44,611 bases of DNA from Calocera cornea HHB12733 (GCA_001632435.1 KV423990.1:81485-126095); one strand, 5' to 3'. Positions 10,880-22,620 are shown, numbered from the stretch's first letter. Program-made: numbers and translations. The notes: generated by a model not told the origin, from the letters alone.

Positions 10880-12393
10880 CTATTCCGCTAGTTCGGTCTC
10901 CTGCTGGGCAGCTGAGCGATGCTGCAGCGGTTCGTTCACAGTTTTGGGTGTTTGGCTCCCAACGCCATGTTCTGCCAGGTCGTACTCCAGCACGTTGCGG
11001 GCGAATCTAGTTTCAGAGTCAGCGCATTGTCACTTGTAATCCCAATCGACCTCACATCACCCATTGTCCCTGATCTGCATGATCGGACTTCGCGGCCTTC
11101 AGACATTCGTCCAGATACGTCCAGTATTCCTTCGGCACCGTCTCTTTGGTGCCATCATCATTTGTCACAACTTTCCCGGCGTCTTTCAAGTGCACACGCA
11201 AAGTTGCCCTCTGTGCCAACATGTCAGCATCCGCAGAACTCCTAGGACGTTATGCTCACCATGAATGCTAGCCTCGCCCAGTGAGCCACTTCGAATTCGA
11301 ATGGGTACGCCGCGATCGTTAGCTCCTTCTGAACTTGAGCAAGGTTGTTGTTTAGGCTCGCTCGAAGCTGTGATTATATTGTGTTTGTTATGGGTTTCGG
11401 TGGGTTATGGTGGTGAAAGTCCGATGGAAATGAAATTGAAAGACCAGTCCGGCCGCGGTTAGCGTACATGTTCAGCCAATCGCCACAGGCGTACCTTCTT
11501 CAAAATCCAGCTCCTCCTCTCCCCCATTCGCTTTGCAGTCCACTGCGAAAGCTCCTTGTACTGGGGCGTCGAGTCGAACACCTCCACATCCAGATGCATG
11601 CGATCATGGCATCTTTGAATATGATTCTAGTCCATCGTTGTCAGCGACAGCACGCCTGGGGCAGAAGTACTAACCATCATGACCTGGATTGCTGATACCA
11701 CGTATGCTGGACACTTCGGACTCATGAAGTAAGCATATATCTCCTTACTGATCTCTGTCTGTGGGCTTTCAGCGGTGGCTTACAGTATCGTACTCTCTCA
11801 ACACTCACTTGCGTGTCGCTCGGTATCACCCATTTCTGGTTGATATTTCGAGCTATCCCGTGCAAACCATCTCGAATCGATATCGAACAGGCATACAATT
11901 TGATCTCGCGGCTTCTTGGGTCGTCCTAGAGTGCACTCAGTGCTCTGTCCTGGTGGGGTTATGGTGGTGAGGGTCCAGACGTCGCACTCACATCTTTCGC
12001 GAAGTCGATCAACTCATCCAGCTGGGCGTCCGTGAGTTTGCGCTTCATGCTCAGCATGCGAGCCAATAGGGTGTGGTCCTTCTTGGCTGTTATTGTAGTT
12101 AGCGACGACAATGTTCGGATACTTGAGGGTGTGTCGCCGAGTCTGTCGTCATGGTTCAATAGATTTGGCATCGTCCCGAGACAGTTACTCAACACTGGCT
12201 CCGGCTCCCTATTAGCCTGGCTCTCCGCTCCCAGCCACGTATTCACCATCCACTCCCCCTGTGCCAATCCTTCCTCTGCTGGCGCCAGCTCTGTATCTTC
12301 CGTCGTAGACCGGATTGGAATGGGAGACGGGCTTGCGGGGACGCTCCCCGGTGCCGTTACTCTATTAAAAGCCTTCAGCATGTGTTGAGACAT
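10880..12393 (-). CDS. Uncharacterised multi-exon protein
   Basis: Not assigned to a named family. Supported exons, in phase from exon 4 on: 12393-11992, about 11754-11675, 11626-11495, 11367-11260, 11210-11056 and 11006-10880. The stretch 11991-11755 probably holds a further short exon whose limits I could not fix, and an additional intron inside exon 1 (about 12190-12090) is possible. Coding character is clear in the C-terminal half, for example ELSQWTAKRMGERRSWILK, then EVAHWARLAFM, then KEYWTYLDECLKAA, ending FARNVLEYDLAEHG and a polar tail. The layout recalls small mushroom proteins of unknown function that occur near multi-copy genes; this is memory, not a search result. No transposase motif is seen. 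Introns carry two copies of the 16-nt motif (11955-11970 and 11401-11416). The start at 12393 (MSQHMLKAF) is a choice; the frame is open upstream to another ATG at 12522. Confidence 0.6.
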
Positions 12394-12809
12394 AACGCGC
12401 CTAATTCGTCCAGGACTATCAGAAAGCCAGAAAGGAATGCGGAGAGAATCAACGAGGACCGAAAGGGGTGACAACGAGGAATGGTTCACAAGTCCGCTTT
12501 TGGAAACCTCCCTGGAGAGCAAACGGGCCCCATCTTCAGAATTTTCTGCTCGATCGCGTCGCGCTTGTCACGTGAAGTCAAATCGGTCAAGATCAAGGCT
12601 GCTGAAGAGATCGATACCGGTCAGATTCCATATGAGAACCAGCTGAAATGATCATCAAGGGCTCACCCGCTTCTCGCCGTCTCCGTTCGTCGGCACATCC
12701 ATATCACCGTGTTTGGCAATCACCACCATAACCCCAGGCAGCCGTCACATCCCTCTCCAATCTACCATTTCATTATAAACATATTCTACCTATCACCCGT
12801 TGAGACGAT

Positions 12810-15800
12810 TCATGACAGCCGCGAGGCAAGCTGGCGTCGGAATTCATGAGGTTCCGCATTGAATATGGGCGTCCGAAATCGAGTAACTCCCAACAATCCC
12901 ATGTACATTTGATTGTGAGGGGTGTAAACATTGAGCAGGAACGCATTGTCGGCGCGGTGTTGAATGGACGTTTGGACCAAAGTCGTGTCTGATCTCTCTT
13001 GACGCTGCACTTGTGTTGACCGGCCCTTGCAGCCACCCAGCGTGCAATCGTGCTGAACGTTCACGCAAGCCAGCACATCCTTCATCCAAGACTTCAGCAC
13101 TATATACAATAGCATGGGCGTTTGCCTACCTTCACCTCCAAGAGCAAATACTCCTCGGTCGCTATCAGCTGGGGACAGCCAAGCTGGGGATGGGCTTCTC
13201 CAATCCGGAACTCACGCACCAACGTTGCGCCCTCGATGATATCCACCCCCCCCCCGGTGGCACGCAACACAGTCTGAACTTTCCCCAGTTTGTACACCTG
13301 CTCCGACATAAGAATGAAGTAGATCGTGGGTGATGAAAGGCTTACTTCTCCTTCTCCAATGGCGAGCTTCCAAACAATGAATGAGTCCAGTTGGGCCCGA
13401 TCTCCGTTAGCGCATATCAGTGCCTCCGCTTCTTTCACGAGCTGGGCATCACTCCAAATGTGGGCGTGTTGATATCTATGCGCTTGGCACCTATCCCATC
13501 TAACGGGTGTCTTTGTCTGCGCTACGGGGATAACATCTGCTGATACATCAGTCACTGCCGTATCCTGCGAAATGAGGGCTTACGGCCGATCTCGTCCACT
13601 TCTGGATGCTGCCCGAGCAGCCTCAACATCATTGGATCACTGCGAACAGCTTTGAGAACTCTGTCGCTTGCACAAACCCACTGCTTCGTGCTCTTGTCTT
13701 GCCAGTAGCCTCCACTTGTGATATGTTGCGATCTAGCTTGCTGGGCCATTGCCTTCCCGATGTCTTTGCTCGGTGCGTGACGATTGCTCAGCACTGAGCA
13801 CAGCCGGAATACCGAGTTGTAAGACTCGTAGCGTTCTGTCATGTAAAGCAGACAGGGCCCAAAGAGCATGACATCGTCGGTCAAGTGAAGTGCTGCATGG
13901 AGCTTCGTCTTCGAAATCATCTTGATTGGATCGATGTTGGCGATAGCGTGAACCAGCGCAGTCAACGTTTCCCGCAATTCAACCTACAAACAATTCTCGG
14001 CATCAGCTATCTTTCTACAAGGATCCTGGGGTTATGGTGTTGAAAGCCAATATAGGAGGTGATGGGTTCGAATTGCGACCTCACCTCATGAGCCCTTTTG
14101 TCCGATATGGCATACTTCCACAAGAGCGGCATCGCCATTCCAACCACTACCCAGGCTTCAAGGATAGCCGGGGATACGAGATCCTCCAAGACGAAAGGCA
14201 GACACTGGGCCAATGCCTTGAAGTGCTTGCCTATTAACTGCTTACGATGCTGAATCATGTAAGCCGGGTTCAACTTGGGTAGGTTCCATCCGGTCTCGTT
14301 CAATGAAGCAAGCCGTATCAGCAGCAATGATAGCGGGGTTGAGGCCTGAGGGCGCATTGGTCGACCGGGAGCGGCATCGGCAGGAGCTTCTAAGTGTTCG
14401 ATAGTCGATGTCCAAAGATATTTCCAGGAGCCCAACAGGAAGGTATGAAGACCCTCCACCGGTGTACTTCGGTGCACGCAGAACTCTGCACCATAACACC
14501 TTTGGTCAGCTAGTTTACATCTGGCAGCCTAAGATAGCACTCACGCTTCAGGCGAAACAGAGGATTTACAGCAAATGGTGCTCCTAACGAGAGTTGCGCG
14601 ACCGTGCGCATCTCTTCATCGTGCGCCGGGTCTGTTGATCTGCGTTTGCGGATCAGTCGAGCCACTTCTTGAAGTTGCTCGATCACTGGTTCAGCAATCA
14701 TATCGCGAACACCGTTTTCAGAGGCGTATTGCTGAAGCGCCTTCTGCTGACCAGGTCGACTCGCTATATCGAGCAGAGTCCGGACGTGGCTCTCTGTTTC
14801 TTCACTTGTACGGGGCCGTCCTAGCTGTACCAGGAGCTCCTGATCAGTATCGACTTCCCCGCTTATCCAGTTAGGCTCACCTCGAACAGGCTAGAATAAC
14901 CCTCTGAAGACCGTTTATATGCCCCTGTTCCCCCCACATGACAGCGTCGAGAGAATCTGTTGGCTTGCATGCCTTTGTGGCTACAGAGTTCGGCTTGCAT
15001 AGGATTGTCTCCTGCCAAAATCGCCAACCAGACATTGATTAGAACCGGTGTCTGGGAAACAGCATCGAATGCTTCGTAGCCGGCATCATTGATCTCCCTA
15101 ATGATCCCAATCAGCATTGCGCGCTTCAGTGGGTTATGGTGGTGAAAGCCGGTCCAAGATCCAAACTTACTCGATCATACGCACGAGGCCTTCCATCATT
15201 TCCACAGGCGAGGCAAATGTGGAGGTCCCGACGAAGTGAATATTGGATTCTCGCTCCAGAGCTCGACGGGGCATCGCCAGATTGGACATGCACATGATGA
15301 TGTGCTTATTCCATTGTTTCGAGACGTTACCTGAGACGTCGTCCGCCCACACCATAATCGGAATAGATAGAACCTTCCTACCCCCAGCGCGTTGTCGCCA
15401 GGCATTGGGCATCTTTGGGGCCCACCCCAGGGATACCGCTGCAACATGTTCTCGTCAGCCGTCTCCATGCTGTTTCCGCTGACAACTCACAATCCCAAGA
15501 TAGCAGTCGGTTTTCCAAGAGGGGCTGCAACTCGGGATAGGTATGGAGGAACTCTGTGGCAAAGCGTAGGGCGCGTGATCCTCTTACAATGTGTAGAGAC
15601 CCCTGAAAGAGTGGGATGAGCAAGTGGGTTGCCCAGAGTTGGAAGCACGCACATTTCGTTCGTCGACTTGGTAACCCATCGCCGCTATCTCTCCCCCCCG
15701 AGGCGCCCAGTGTACCCATCGTAGTGGAATAAAATAGGCCCCATTGCGGCACTGTAGCAGCTCATGCGTGAACCAATGACGGCCATCATGCTCGATCATT

Positions 15801-16830
15801 GGCGTCAAGACTTCGTCGCCAACCTCGACGGTGCAAAGGGTACCGTGCCAGAATTCGAGTAGCTCTGGACCCCCAGCAATGGGATAGAACTCCATCGAGG
15901 GTCGCTTGAGAGGGTTGGCAAGGTCCTAGAATAAATTTAGCCCGACATAATTCGACGCGCACCTGGTGGAACACTGACCTGAGCCAGCGAATGAGCAATG
16001 GAGTTAAGATAGTATACGTTGCCATGAAGAGATACGAAACGGCGCGTGGGGTCGCCCATGTCCATAAGCGACTTCTCGCGCCACGAGCCCAACCCATAAA
16101 GGGACGGGACTGGAGACGCCCCCATTGCAGAAGCCCAAAGGAGCATAGCCGCCTGCTGAGCACGAGAGAACCGGAGGCGTCGACAGTGCATGATCACGTC
16201 AGAGTACAGATACTGAAGTGGTCATCAGTTTCCACAGCGCAGACACCCAGTCAGGACTCACTCCTCTATTTGGGTATGGAAACCAATCAGAATGTCGGGA
16301 GAGACCGGACATCTGGTCTATTCGGTCTTGCATGGATAAGGTGCCTGTGAACAACGGATAGCATGAGACTTCAGATCGGATGGGGTTATGGTGGTGAGGG
16401 TCACACCTGTAACTGGAGGCATCCACGCCGAATCATCCTCCTCTTCCACTCCATTGTCGTCTACCAGGTCTAGTAATACCCCTTGTTCCGTGAACGCTGC
16501 GAGCAACTGCTGAAGGTCGTCACGGCGCGGTGGGGTTGCAACCACGTCATGGCCAGCCAATTGGTTGCCCAAATCGGCAGTGGGATCGTGAAGCTCCTCC
16601 ATATCAGAATCGTGCTCCATAGACGGCGATTCCACAGTGGTGGGGCCATCTGAGGGGAAGCGGAGGGCCAGATAGTGTGGTAGAGCGTGTCGATGTTTTT
16701 GGGTGTTCAAATGCGCCGGCAGGCGGCGCGAACTCTTCCAGACTATGGCGTTGCCAGTATTACAGGCTCGACAGTGCCAATCGCTGCCTCTGATGGCTAT
16801 AGAGACATCTGGAACGGTGGTACGGGCCAT
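12810..16830 (-). CDS. Uncharacterised Agaricomycete multi-copy family protein with N-terminal zinc finger
   Basis: Twelve exons fit in phase: 16830-16407, 16344-16262, 16212-15979, 15925-15653, 15602-15491, 15438-15185, 15123-14881, 14839-14545, 14485-14085, 13983-13584, 13536-13130 and 13091-12810, giving 1135 aa. A C2H2-like finger (HCRAC..., then HLNTQKHRH) sits at about residues 19-45, followed by an acidic linker. Later landmarks are WFPYPNRG, LRFSRAQQAAMLLWASAMGA, a hallmark VWADDVSGNVSKQWNKH (about 430), and LFGPCLLYMTERYESYNSVF with LSNRHAPSKDIG (about 820). I recall this arrangement from a very large family of hypothetical proteins in mushroom genomes. Its function is unknown to me; copy number suggests a mobile or selfish origin, but I see no proven transposase or nuclease motif and no terminal repeats. 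A 48-nt in-frame intron inside exon 11 (about 13348-13301) is possible. Introns 1, 6 and 9 each hold a copy of the 16-nt motif. Confidence 0.75.
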
Positions 16831-16987
16831 TATGAACCCCGTAAAGCAGAACAAGACAATGAAGAAGTGAGTTAGAAGAGCAGAAAAACCAGGTGTTTCA
16901 TAGGGTTCAGCCATGTGGGTTGCGCGTGCGACGATAAACAAAGGGTCGCGCCTTGGTCACGGCCTCACCACCATAACCCCACCCGTC

Positions 16988-17665
16988 ATGTCGATCCACT
17001 TGCAGATGCAGCAACCGCCAAACATCACCGTGATCATTATCGAGAGGTCGCCGTTGGTGCGTGCACTGTGGCAGAGCCGGTTACCAGCTGATTCCACCAA
17101 CAGAGCGTTACGTTCACGATCAACCCCACAACCGAGGGAAACCCGGTGGGAGAAAGTCCCTTCACCTCGTTGCAGACCGGAGCACGCGGGGAGCACGTCA
17201 AAGAGGCCCCCCTCGAGCACGAGCGCTCGGATCGAGCTCAGCATCGATGGATGAAGCGATTTGCCCCTCAAGCCCGCCATGGGACAGAGGTGTGCTGAGC
17301 CCCACGCCAAGTGCTGCAAGGGTATCTAACAGGAGGCATATCCGCAGGACTTGACGTCGATATGGAATAACCTGACGACTTCTGGTGTGGAATCTGCACA
17401 CCACCCCGACGAACCCACGAGGGGAGGCTCAGCGACATCATACAACATCACAACACCTCTGCGTCGGCGCGAGTCCAATGCAGTGCCGACTGAGAAAGAA
17501 TCCCTCGGCGCATCTGGGAATGACAGCGAGACGGAGACGGAGATAGAGGGAGAATCGGAGGAAGAGGAGGGGCCGGTGCGATGGAATATTGGGGGGATGA
17601 GCGCCCATGCCCCGTCCAGCCCCCAATCCCGGGGCCCGCTGGATGAAGTGGCTGAGAATGTCTGA
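16988..17665 (+). CDS. Possible small acidic protein
   Basis: Three exons join with no phase shift: 16988-17056, 17104-17289 and 17348-17665, giving 190 aa. Donors (GTGCGT, GTGTGC) and acceptors (ACAG, GCAG) are good, and the product is non-repetitive at first (VTFTINPTTEGNPVGESPF) and then polar with an acidic run (DSETETEIEGESEEEEGPV). The start MSIHLQMQQPP lies 8 nt after a copy of the 16-nt motif. It is divergent from the zinc-finger gene starting at 16830. No family recognised; it could be the C-terminal tail of a truncated membrane protein gene. Other frames here are also open, so the model is uncertain. Confidence 0.4.
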
Positions 17666-18270
17666 GCCGTTCATTACGCGAGCTGTTGAAATAGTTATGT
17701 CCAGTATTGTCAGAAGCCTCGATGTCGGTAAAATATATCGGAACTTTGTGTCATTTCCACTCGCTATGCAGCGCGGGCGCCGCTACAAAGCACGATGTAA
17801 GGAGCATGTACACAGATGGAAAAGGGGGTGGCGGATACAAGAGTGGACAGAGTAACAGGAGAGGGCGATGCGCAGGCAGAGTGAAGAGCGGTGGTAGCCT
17901 GTGAAGGAGACTAAAGGAGTGGGGGGCGCGATGGACGCAACTGTACGCAGGAGCTACATAGAGGGTTAGAGGAAGAGATGACACGCATAATCCCCACATC
18001 TCTTTCAAAAGGAGAAGTAAGGAGAGACAGTGAAGGGGCATAACAGTGAAGGGGCATAGCAGTGATCAGCGCTGAAGACAGAGCCAATGACCAATTGAAG
18101 GGAAAGAAGAAAGTATGCAGTAGAGACAGGCGGGAAGAAAGGCCACAAAAGGACAGGATACGATGTAGGAGCCACAGGCAACTCGATACATCGCTGGGGT
18201 TATGGTGGTGAAAGCCGATTCAGAACTTGAGAATGTGCGGTGCGGCCGCTGGGAGTGCACCGGACGGAGC
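17666..18270. other. Intergenic, pyrimidine-rich on the minus strand
   Basis: No convincing coding frame. The minus strand is CT-rich for several hundred bases, as in fungal UTRs and promoters. A copy of the 16-nt motif sits at 18196-18211, 60 nt beyond the next gene's stop codon. The gene stop TGGTAA could also be a splice donor (G|GTAAGC), in which case this stretch would hold an intron and a last exon. Confidence 0.5.
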
Positions 18271-19652
18271 TTACCAGCGGCCGCCGCTGTCTTGGGGCGA
18301 AGCCGAGTAATTGTTGCGGGCCCTGAGGCCTGAAGCATCGGGAACAATCGCACCAGAGGCCAAGGCGACTGCTGCGTCGATGTTGCCAGCAGGGTAGGTC
18401 TTGTCTTTCTTGGATGCGGACGAGTCGCGTAGGAGAGCCTCAGTCTCAGTATAGCCACGCCGAACAAACAAGTCGATCCCCTGATCCAGCCAAGCCTCCA
18501 CTGCTGCCTTCCCAGCTTCGTAAGAATCTGCATTGCCCTTGGCTGCGACCCGAGCATTCTGCGCCTTGAGCGCTTTGCCAGCAGCATCTGCATCGGCTTT
18601 CGTAATGTAGCGAATCGTATGCTTTGATTGTCTTGCAGATTTACCGGTGGGGAGTCGTTTCTTGCTTTCGTAAGTGCCAGGGGTCTGAGAGGTATTGAAG
18701 ATGATGCGTTTCGGGTGACGGGCCAAGGGCTCGGTGTGTGTGCTGAGCGAGGGGGAAGGCGCACGACGTTTGCTGACATAAGAGAGTTGCTGGGTACCGG
18801 CGTTGAAGATAAGGCGCCTGGGCGCGGCAGGCAGAGATTCAACAGAGGTCGGTAGAGAAGTTTTGATAGAGGTAGGTAAGGAGCGTTGAGAGACAGCAGA
18901 GGTGAGAAGAGGAGCGCGCTTCCTCGGACTACCATCGTGGGTATCGGGAGGGCCATCCACATTGTCAGAGTCGAGTAAGGTTTGAGCGCGAGCTGCAGCC
19001 CGAATAGCGTCCGTAGGGCGAGACTCGGGGGTATCCGGAGGTGTAATGGTTGACGAGGTAATGTCGGAGGATTGACGGGTCATGGTGCGTTCAGCAGAAA
19101 CAAGGGGCACAGAGTGACGGCGGGCTTGTGAGGGATACTGGGCGCCATTCCGCTTAGGAGTAGTGGGTGGAGAGATGGGAGAAGTAGCCAGAGAGGACAC
19201 AGAGTCCAAGTTGAAAGGATCTTCGCTAGCGTCGACGTTCTGAAGGGGAGCCGTACCGTCATCTCTGGTGGGGGTGACAGGGGTACTGGGTTCAGACGAC
19301 AAGAGACGGTCCCTAGCGAGATCGACATGCAGGCTTGCGCGCTGCTGAGTTAGGAGATTCACTTCTGCTGGGTTGGGAGCGACCAAAGCAAATGCTTCGG
19401 CTGGAAAGACGGTGGATGGGTTGACAGAGTCTTCGGTAGGCGAAGATAAAGCTTGCAAGTTGCGTAACTCAGACTGGGACCCGCGTCCGCGGTCCAGTTT
19501 GCCGAGGTGTTGCAGAGCCGCTGCGAAGGAGGTGAGAGGATATCAATGGGATGGAAGTATGATACAAGCGTACCTGCATCATCCCCTTTCTCGATCAGAA
19601 GGCCCGACTCCATCAAGTAAAGTCGTTCTGGCTGTGACGGCAGTTCAGCCAT
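18271..19652 (-). CDS. Uncharacterised Ser/Thr/Pro-rich protein
   Basis: Two exons, 19652-19574 and 19520-18271, join in phase to give 442 aa. The N terminus (MAELPSQPERLYLMESGLLIEKGDDA) is compact. Residues 50-290 are low complexity, rich in Ser, Thr and Pro, with many SP and TP dipeptides that suggest phosphorylation. A more ordered Ala/Lys-rich region follows (about 320-400, AAGKALKAQNARVAAKG, then AAVEAWLDQGIDLFVRRGY). The motif RRLIFNAGTQQLSYVSK recurs in altered form as KRIIFNTSQTPGTYESK, an internal duplication. No domain recognised and no signal peptide or membrane segment. Divergent from the gene at 20001 with a 348 bp gap. Confidence 0.7.
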
Positions 19653-20000
19653 GGCGTAGATGACAGAATCCGACCAAACCCACTAGGCTGATATTGGGTT
19701 TGAGGATCTTAGAGACGGCGATGAGGAAGTTGTACTGAGAGCTTGTAGAGACAATATCGATAATGGGTTATAGAGAGTTAAGTTGAGTCGGGTGTGTTGT
19801 TGACGTTCAAGGGCCATCGAGGAGAGTGGCGCGTCGCACGCATACAGGGGGATTGGAAGCACGTGAGAAGTCACGTGCAATATTCTGAAGAATACCTGGT
19901 CGTAAAAGTGCGTGGTGTGTCCCGACCACCTCATAACACTTACCTCTGCTCCACGACCCCTCGACGACTTCACTGCTCTACTCCGTCGATCGCTGCAGCT

Positions 20001-21342
20001 ATGCCTAATGGCAAGAAGATAAAATGGCCGTTTCACCTCAAGAAACCGAATACTGCTGAGCCCGACGTCGAAGCGGGCGGAACACCGCTCCTGCCTATTC
20101 CAGCATCGTCCTTGCCGGAGGCGAGAACGGTTCCGGCTCGCGTCTTTCGTATTTCGCACCACCGCCTGCAGCAAGAGTCCAATGACGATGGAGAAGCCGA
20201 GGAGGGTGTAGGGATCTTGAGAGCGTTCGGGGAGATGGCTGAGCTGGACGACATCGGGGGAGAGGTCGAGGACGCGGATGATGAAGACGACGACGATGAG
20301 GACAAACCTGAGGAAGATGCTGAAGAGGACGCCAAGCGCGCTGCTCGGAGAAAGCTGAAAGGAAAGGCGAAGGCTGTTGCTCACGACGAGCTGGGTGGTC
20401 CGTCGCATCAGCGCGGCTATTACGAAGTACGCGATGAGGACAACGTCGGCACGACCTCGGGCGATGGAGCGAACGCGGCTTCGACACCTTACGAACTCGC
20501 ACCCTCCGCGATGAACCTGGCGGACCGTGGTTCCCAGGACCAAGGTGGATCTATTAGGATGGCGCTGACGGGGAAGAAGGAGCAAGACTGGGATCTGTTG
20601 CGGAACATGATGAGGTTCGAGGTTCTGCCGGCGTACACTGAGGAAGCACGTCCTGGAGCGCCGGCGATCAGGCTGGATCCTGACGATGATCACCTCTCGT
20701 GGGACGAGGAGCAGGGACCGGGGAAAGAGGTGAGTAGACTGACTTCGTGCGTGAGTTAGAAGATTCACTTCTGTGCGCAGCCTATTCATCGGATCATTCG
20801 CGCTGCCGGTGACGAAGTCGATTCGGAAGAAGAAGATACTCTGCTCCAGCACACAACGCCGTTTCAGTTCCACAAAGCGTCCGACATGGTTAAGAAGATC
20901 GAGAACAAGCGGCAAGGGGAAGTTGGACTCATAGAAGGCGAAGCAACGGCCGTGGATCAGCTTACGAACTTCGAGCAAGGAGGCCTTGCGGGCCGGCAGG
21001 ATATGGGCGAGTGGGTGCAGAGCTGGAAGCGCCGTCCCAAATGGGTGAAAGGGTACTGCGTCGCTTGTTGCTGCACGCCGATGTATCGTACGGACTGCGG
21101 GAGGGTGACGGTTGCGGTGCTGGGCTGGATTTGGAGGGGATTTCGGGCGCTGGAGAGGTTCGTGAGGAAGCATCCCGGCATCACTCTTCTGCTGCTTGGT
21201 ACGTCGAACGTGCATGAAAGGGGAGACGCAGCTCACTAACTGGCTAAAAGGTCTTATCGTTCTGTTGATCGTGCTGGGGCCCCATCGTGTTGTGCAGATC
21301 GTGAAGGCGGTAGCAAACTGGAGAACTGATATGCCGAAGTGA
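20001..21342 (+). CDS. Uncharacterised acidic protein with C-terminal membrane anchor
   Basis: Exons 20001-20729, 20781-21198 and 21251-21342 fit in phase, giving 412 aa. The N-terminal part is charged, with an acidic run at about residues 92-112 (EDADDEDDDDEDKPEEDAEED) and a basic run just after it. Residues about 330-355 hold a Trp/Cys-rich stretch (WVKGYCVACCCTPMYRTDC). One strong hydrophobic helix follows at about 380-398 (ITLLLLGLIVLLIVLG), close to the C terminus, so a tail-anchored or single-pass topology is likely with the acidic part in the cytosol. No family recognised. The long minus-strand open frame across this gene is an antisense shadow. Confidence 0.75.
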
Positions 21343-22620
21343 TAGCCTGGACGTTGTAATACTCGCGCTGACAGAGGGCAATAGCTGAGAACCTTACCAT
21401 GTTAATTTGAATGTTGTGATTGTAGTTTCGAAGCGAACCCAGCAGAAGTGAATCTCCTAACTCAGCCCTGCCTGAGCCAAAGTGAAACCTTAAGGCGGAG
21501 CAACAAAGGAACAGCAACGTGAAAATCGCATTGACAAAGCCCTAACTGTAATCATACTGGGCGACACACTGCTACCTTAATGGAATGGAACCGGTATCTT
21601 GCGGGACTGAAACCGGCGATCTCCAAATGGGTATTGCAGGGTCTCTAGGAGGCTAATTCGACCGGGTTAAGGCGGGATCGGTTCTGGAGGGTTTCAGACT
21701 GAGCCCTGACTGCCGTGTAGTTCGGCGCTCCCGAGGACCCTAGCGGGGCGGGGTGATCGGGGTCTTCAGTTATGCTTCCTCTCCTGCTTCCAGCGCCTTC
21801 CCGCTCAGTCCATGTGTCGCACGCTGTTGAAGCGAGGGAAGATGTGAATGGAAAGGCCGGAAGTGATGCTTGATGCGGTGTGAAGAGCGGGAGAGGGGCC
21901 GGCTGGAAGATGTTGCTTGTCTGTTGTTGGGCGGGCAGCGGGGTGTTGTCAGGCCGCTTCCTGGATGGTAAAAGGGATCAGCAGGATGGCCGGCCCTCAA
22001 GTTGCCAATTTTTTGGGACAATCCGGCGGCTCTACTGGGGACAGCGAGTACTGAAGTCATAAGTTTGGTAGACAATACAGCTACTCTACAGCTACCGGTA
22101 CCACGAGCAGGAAGTATCCTCTCCGACCCCTCCTTCAAGAAAGGCGAGAAATAGAGACAGCTCAAAATTGGTCTTGGAGGACCGAGGGAGATCCGAGAGC
22201 GGAATACGGATTCTGCTGGCTTCGCGCGAATACCGTCCGTGCGGAGCGGACAGACGCGTGCTGCATCTATCTGTTTGCCGGGACAGCCACACGGTCGGGC
22301 GGACGATAAGGCCCGTCCGCCTCTCCTGGGAGCTCTCCCTGCACAAGGGTGCAGGTTGCAGACTGCAGGGTGCGTCACGGTGCCAATGGGCGAGATGTAC
22401 AAAGCTGTTTGGAGGGGAGGGGAGGACAGGAGAGGAGGGAAGGGAAGGGAGAGCAGCGAGCAAGGACTGACAGCGGAGAGGGGAGAGGGGAACAGTCACG
22501 TCACGCCGTGTCTCACTTCACCCTGTTGTTGGCAACGCCAGATAGGGGATCAGTGTGACGCGGGGTAGGGATGCCGAGCGTGCCGGGCGTGCCGGGCGGC
22601 GGGCGGCGCGGAGTTGGCGC

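Noticed and set aside
10880..16830. Known transposase (KDZ, Plavaka) or Helitron helicase
   Set aside because: None of the landmark motifs of these families was seen, and no terminal inverted repeats or Helitron ends could be placed around the two genes.
10827..18211. 16-nt motif read as telomere-type repeat or simple branch-point signal
   Set aside because: It contains TAACCC only once and is never in tandem; its distance to the splice acceptor varies from about 6 to over 40 nt, so it cannot act as the branch site in every intron.
19683..21236. 517-codon minus-strand open frame
   Set aside because: Antisense shadow of the plus-strand gene 20001-21342; its product is basic and repetitive, and it covers the promoter region.
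21770..22402. 210-codon minus-strand open frame in a gene-free region
   Set aside because: No domain, low-complexity Ser/Arg/Pro composition, no sensible splice partners, and another long frame is open on the opposite strand.
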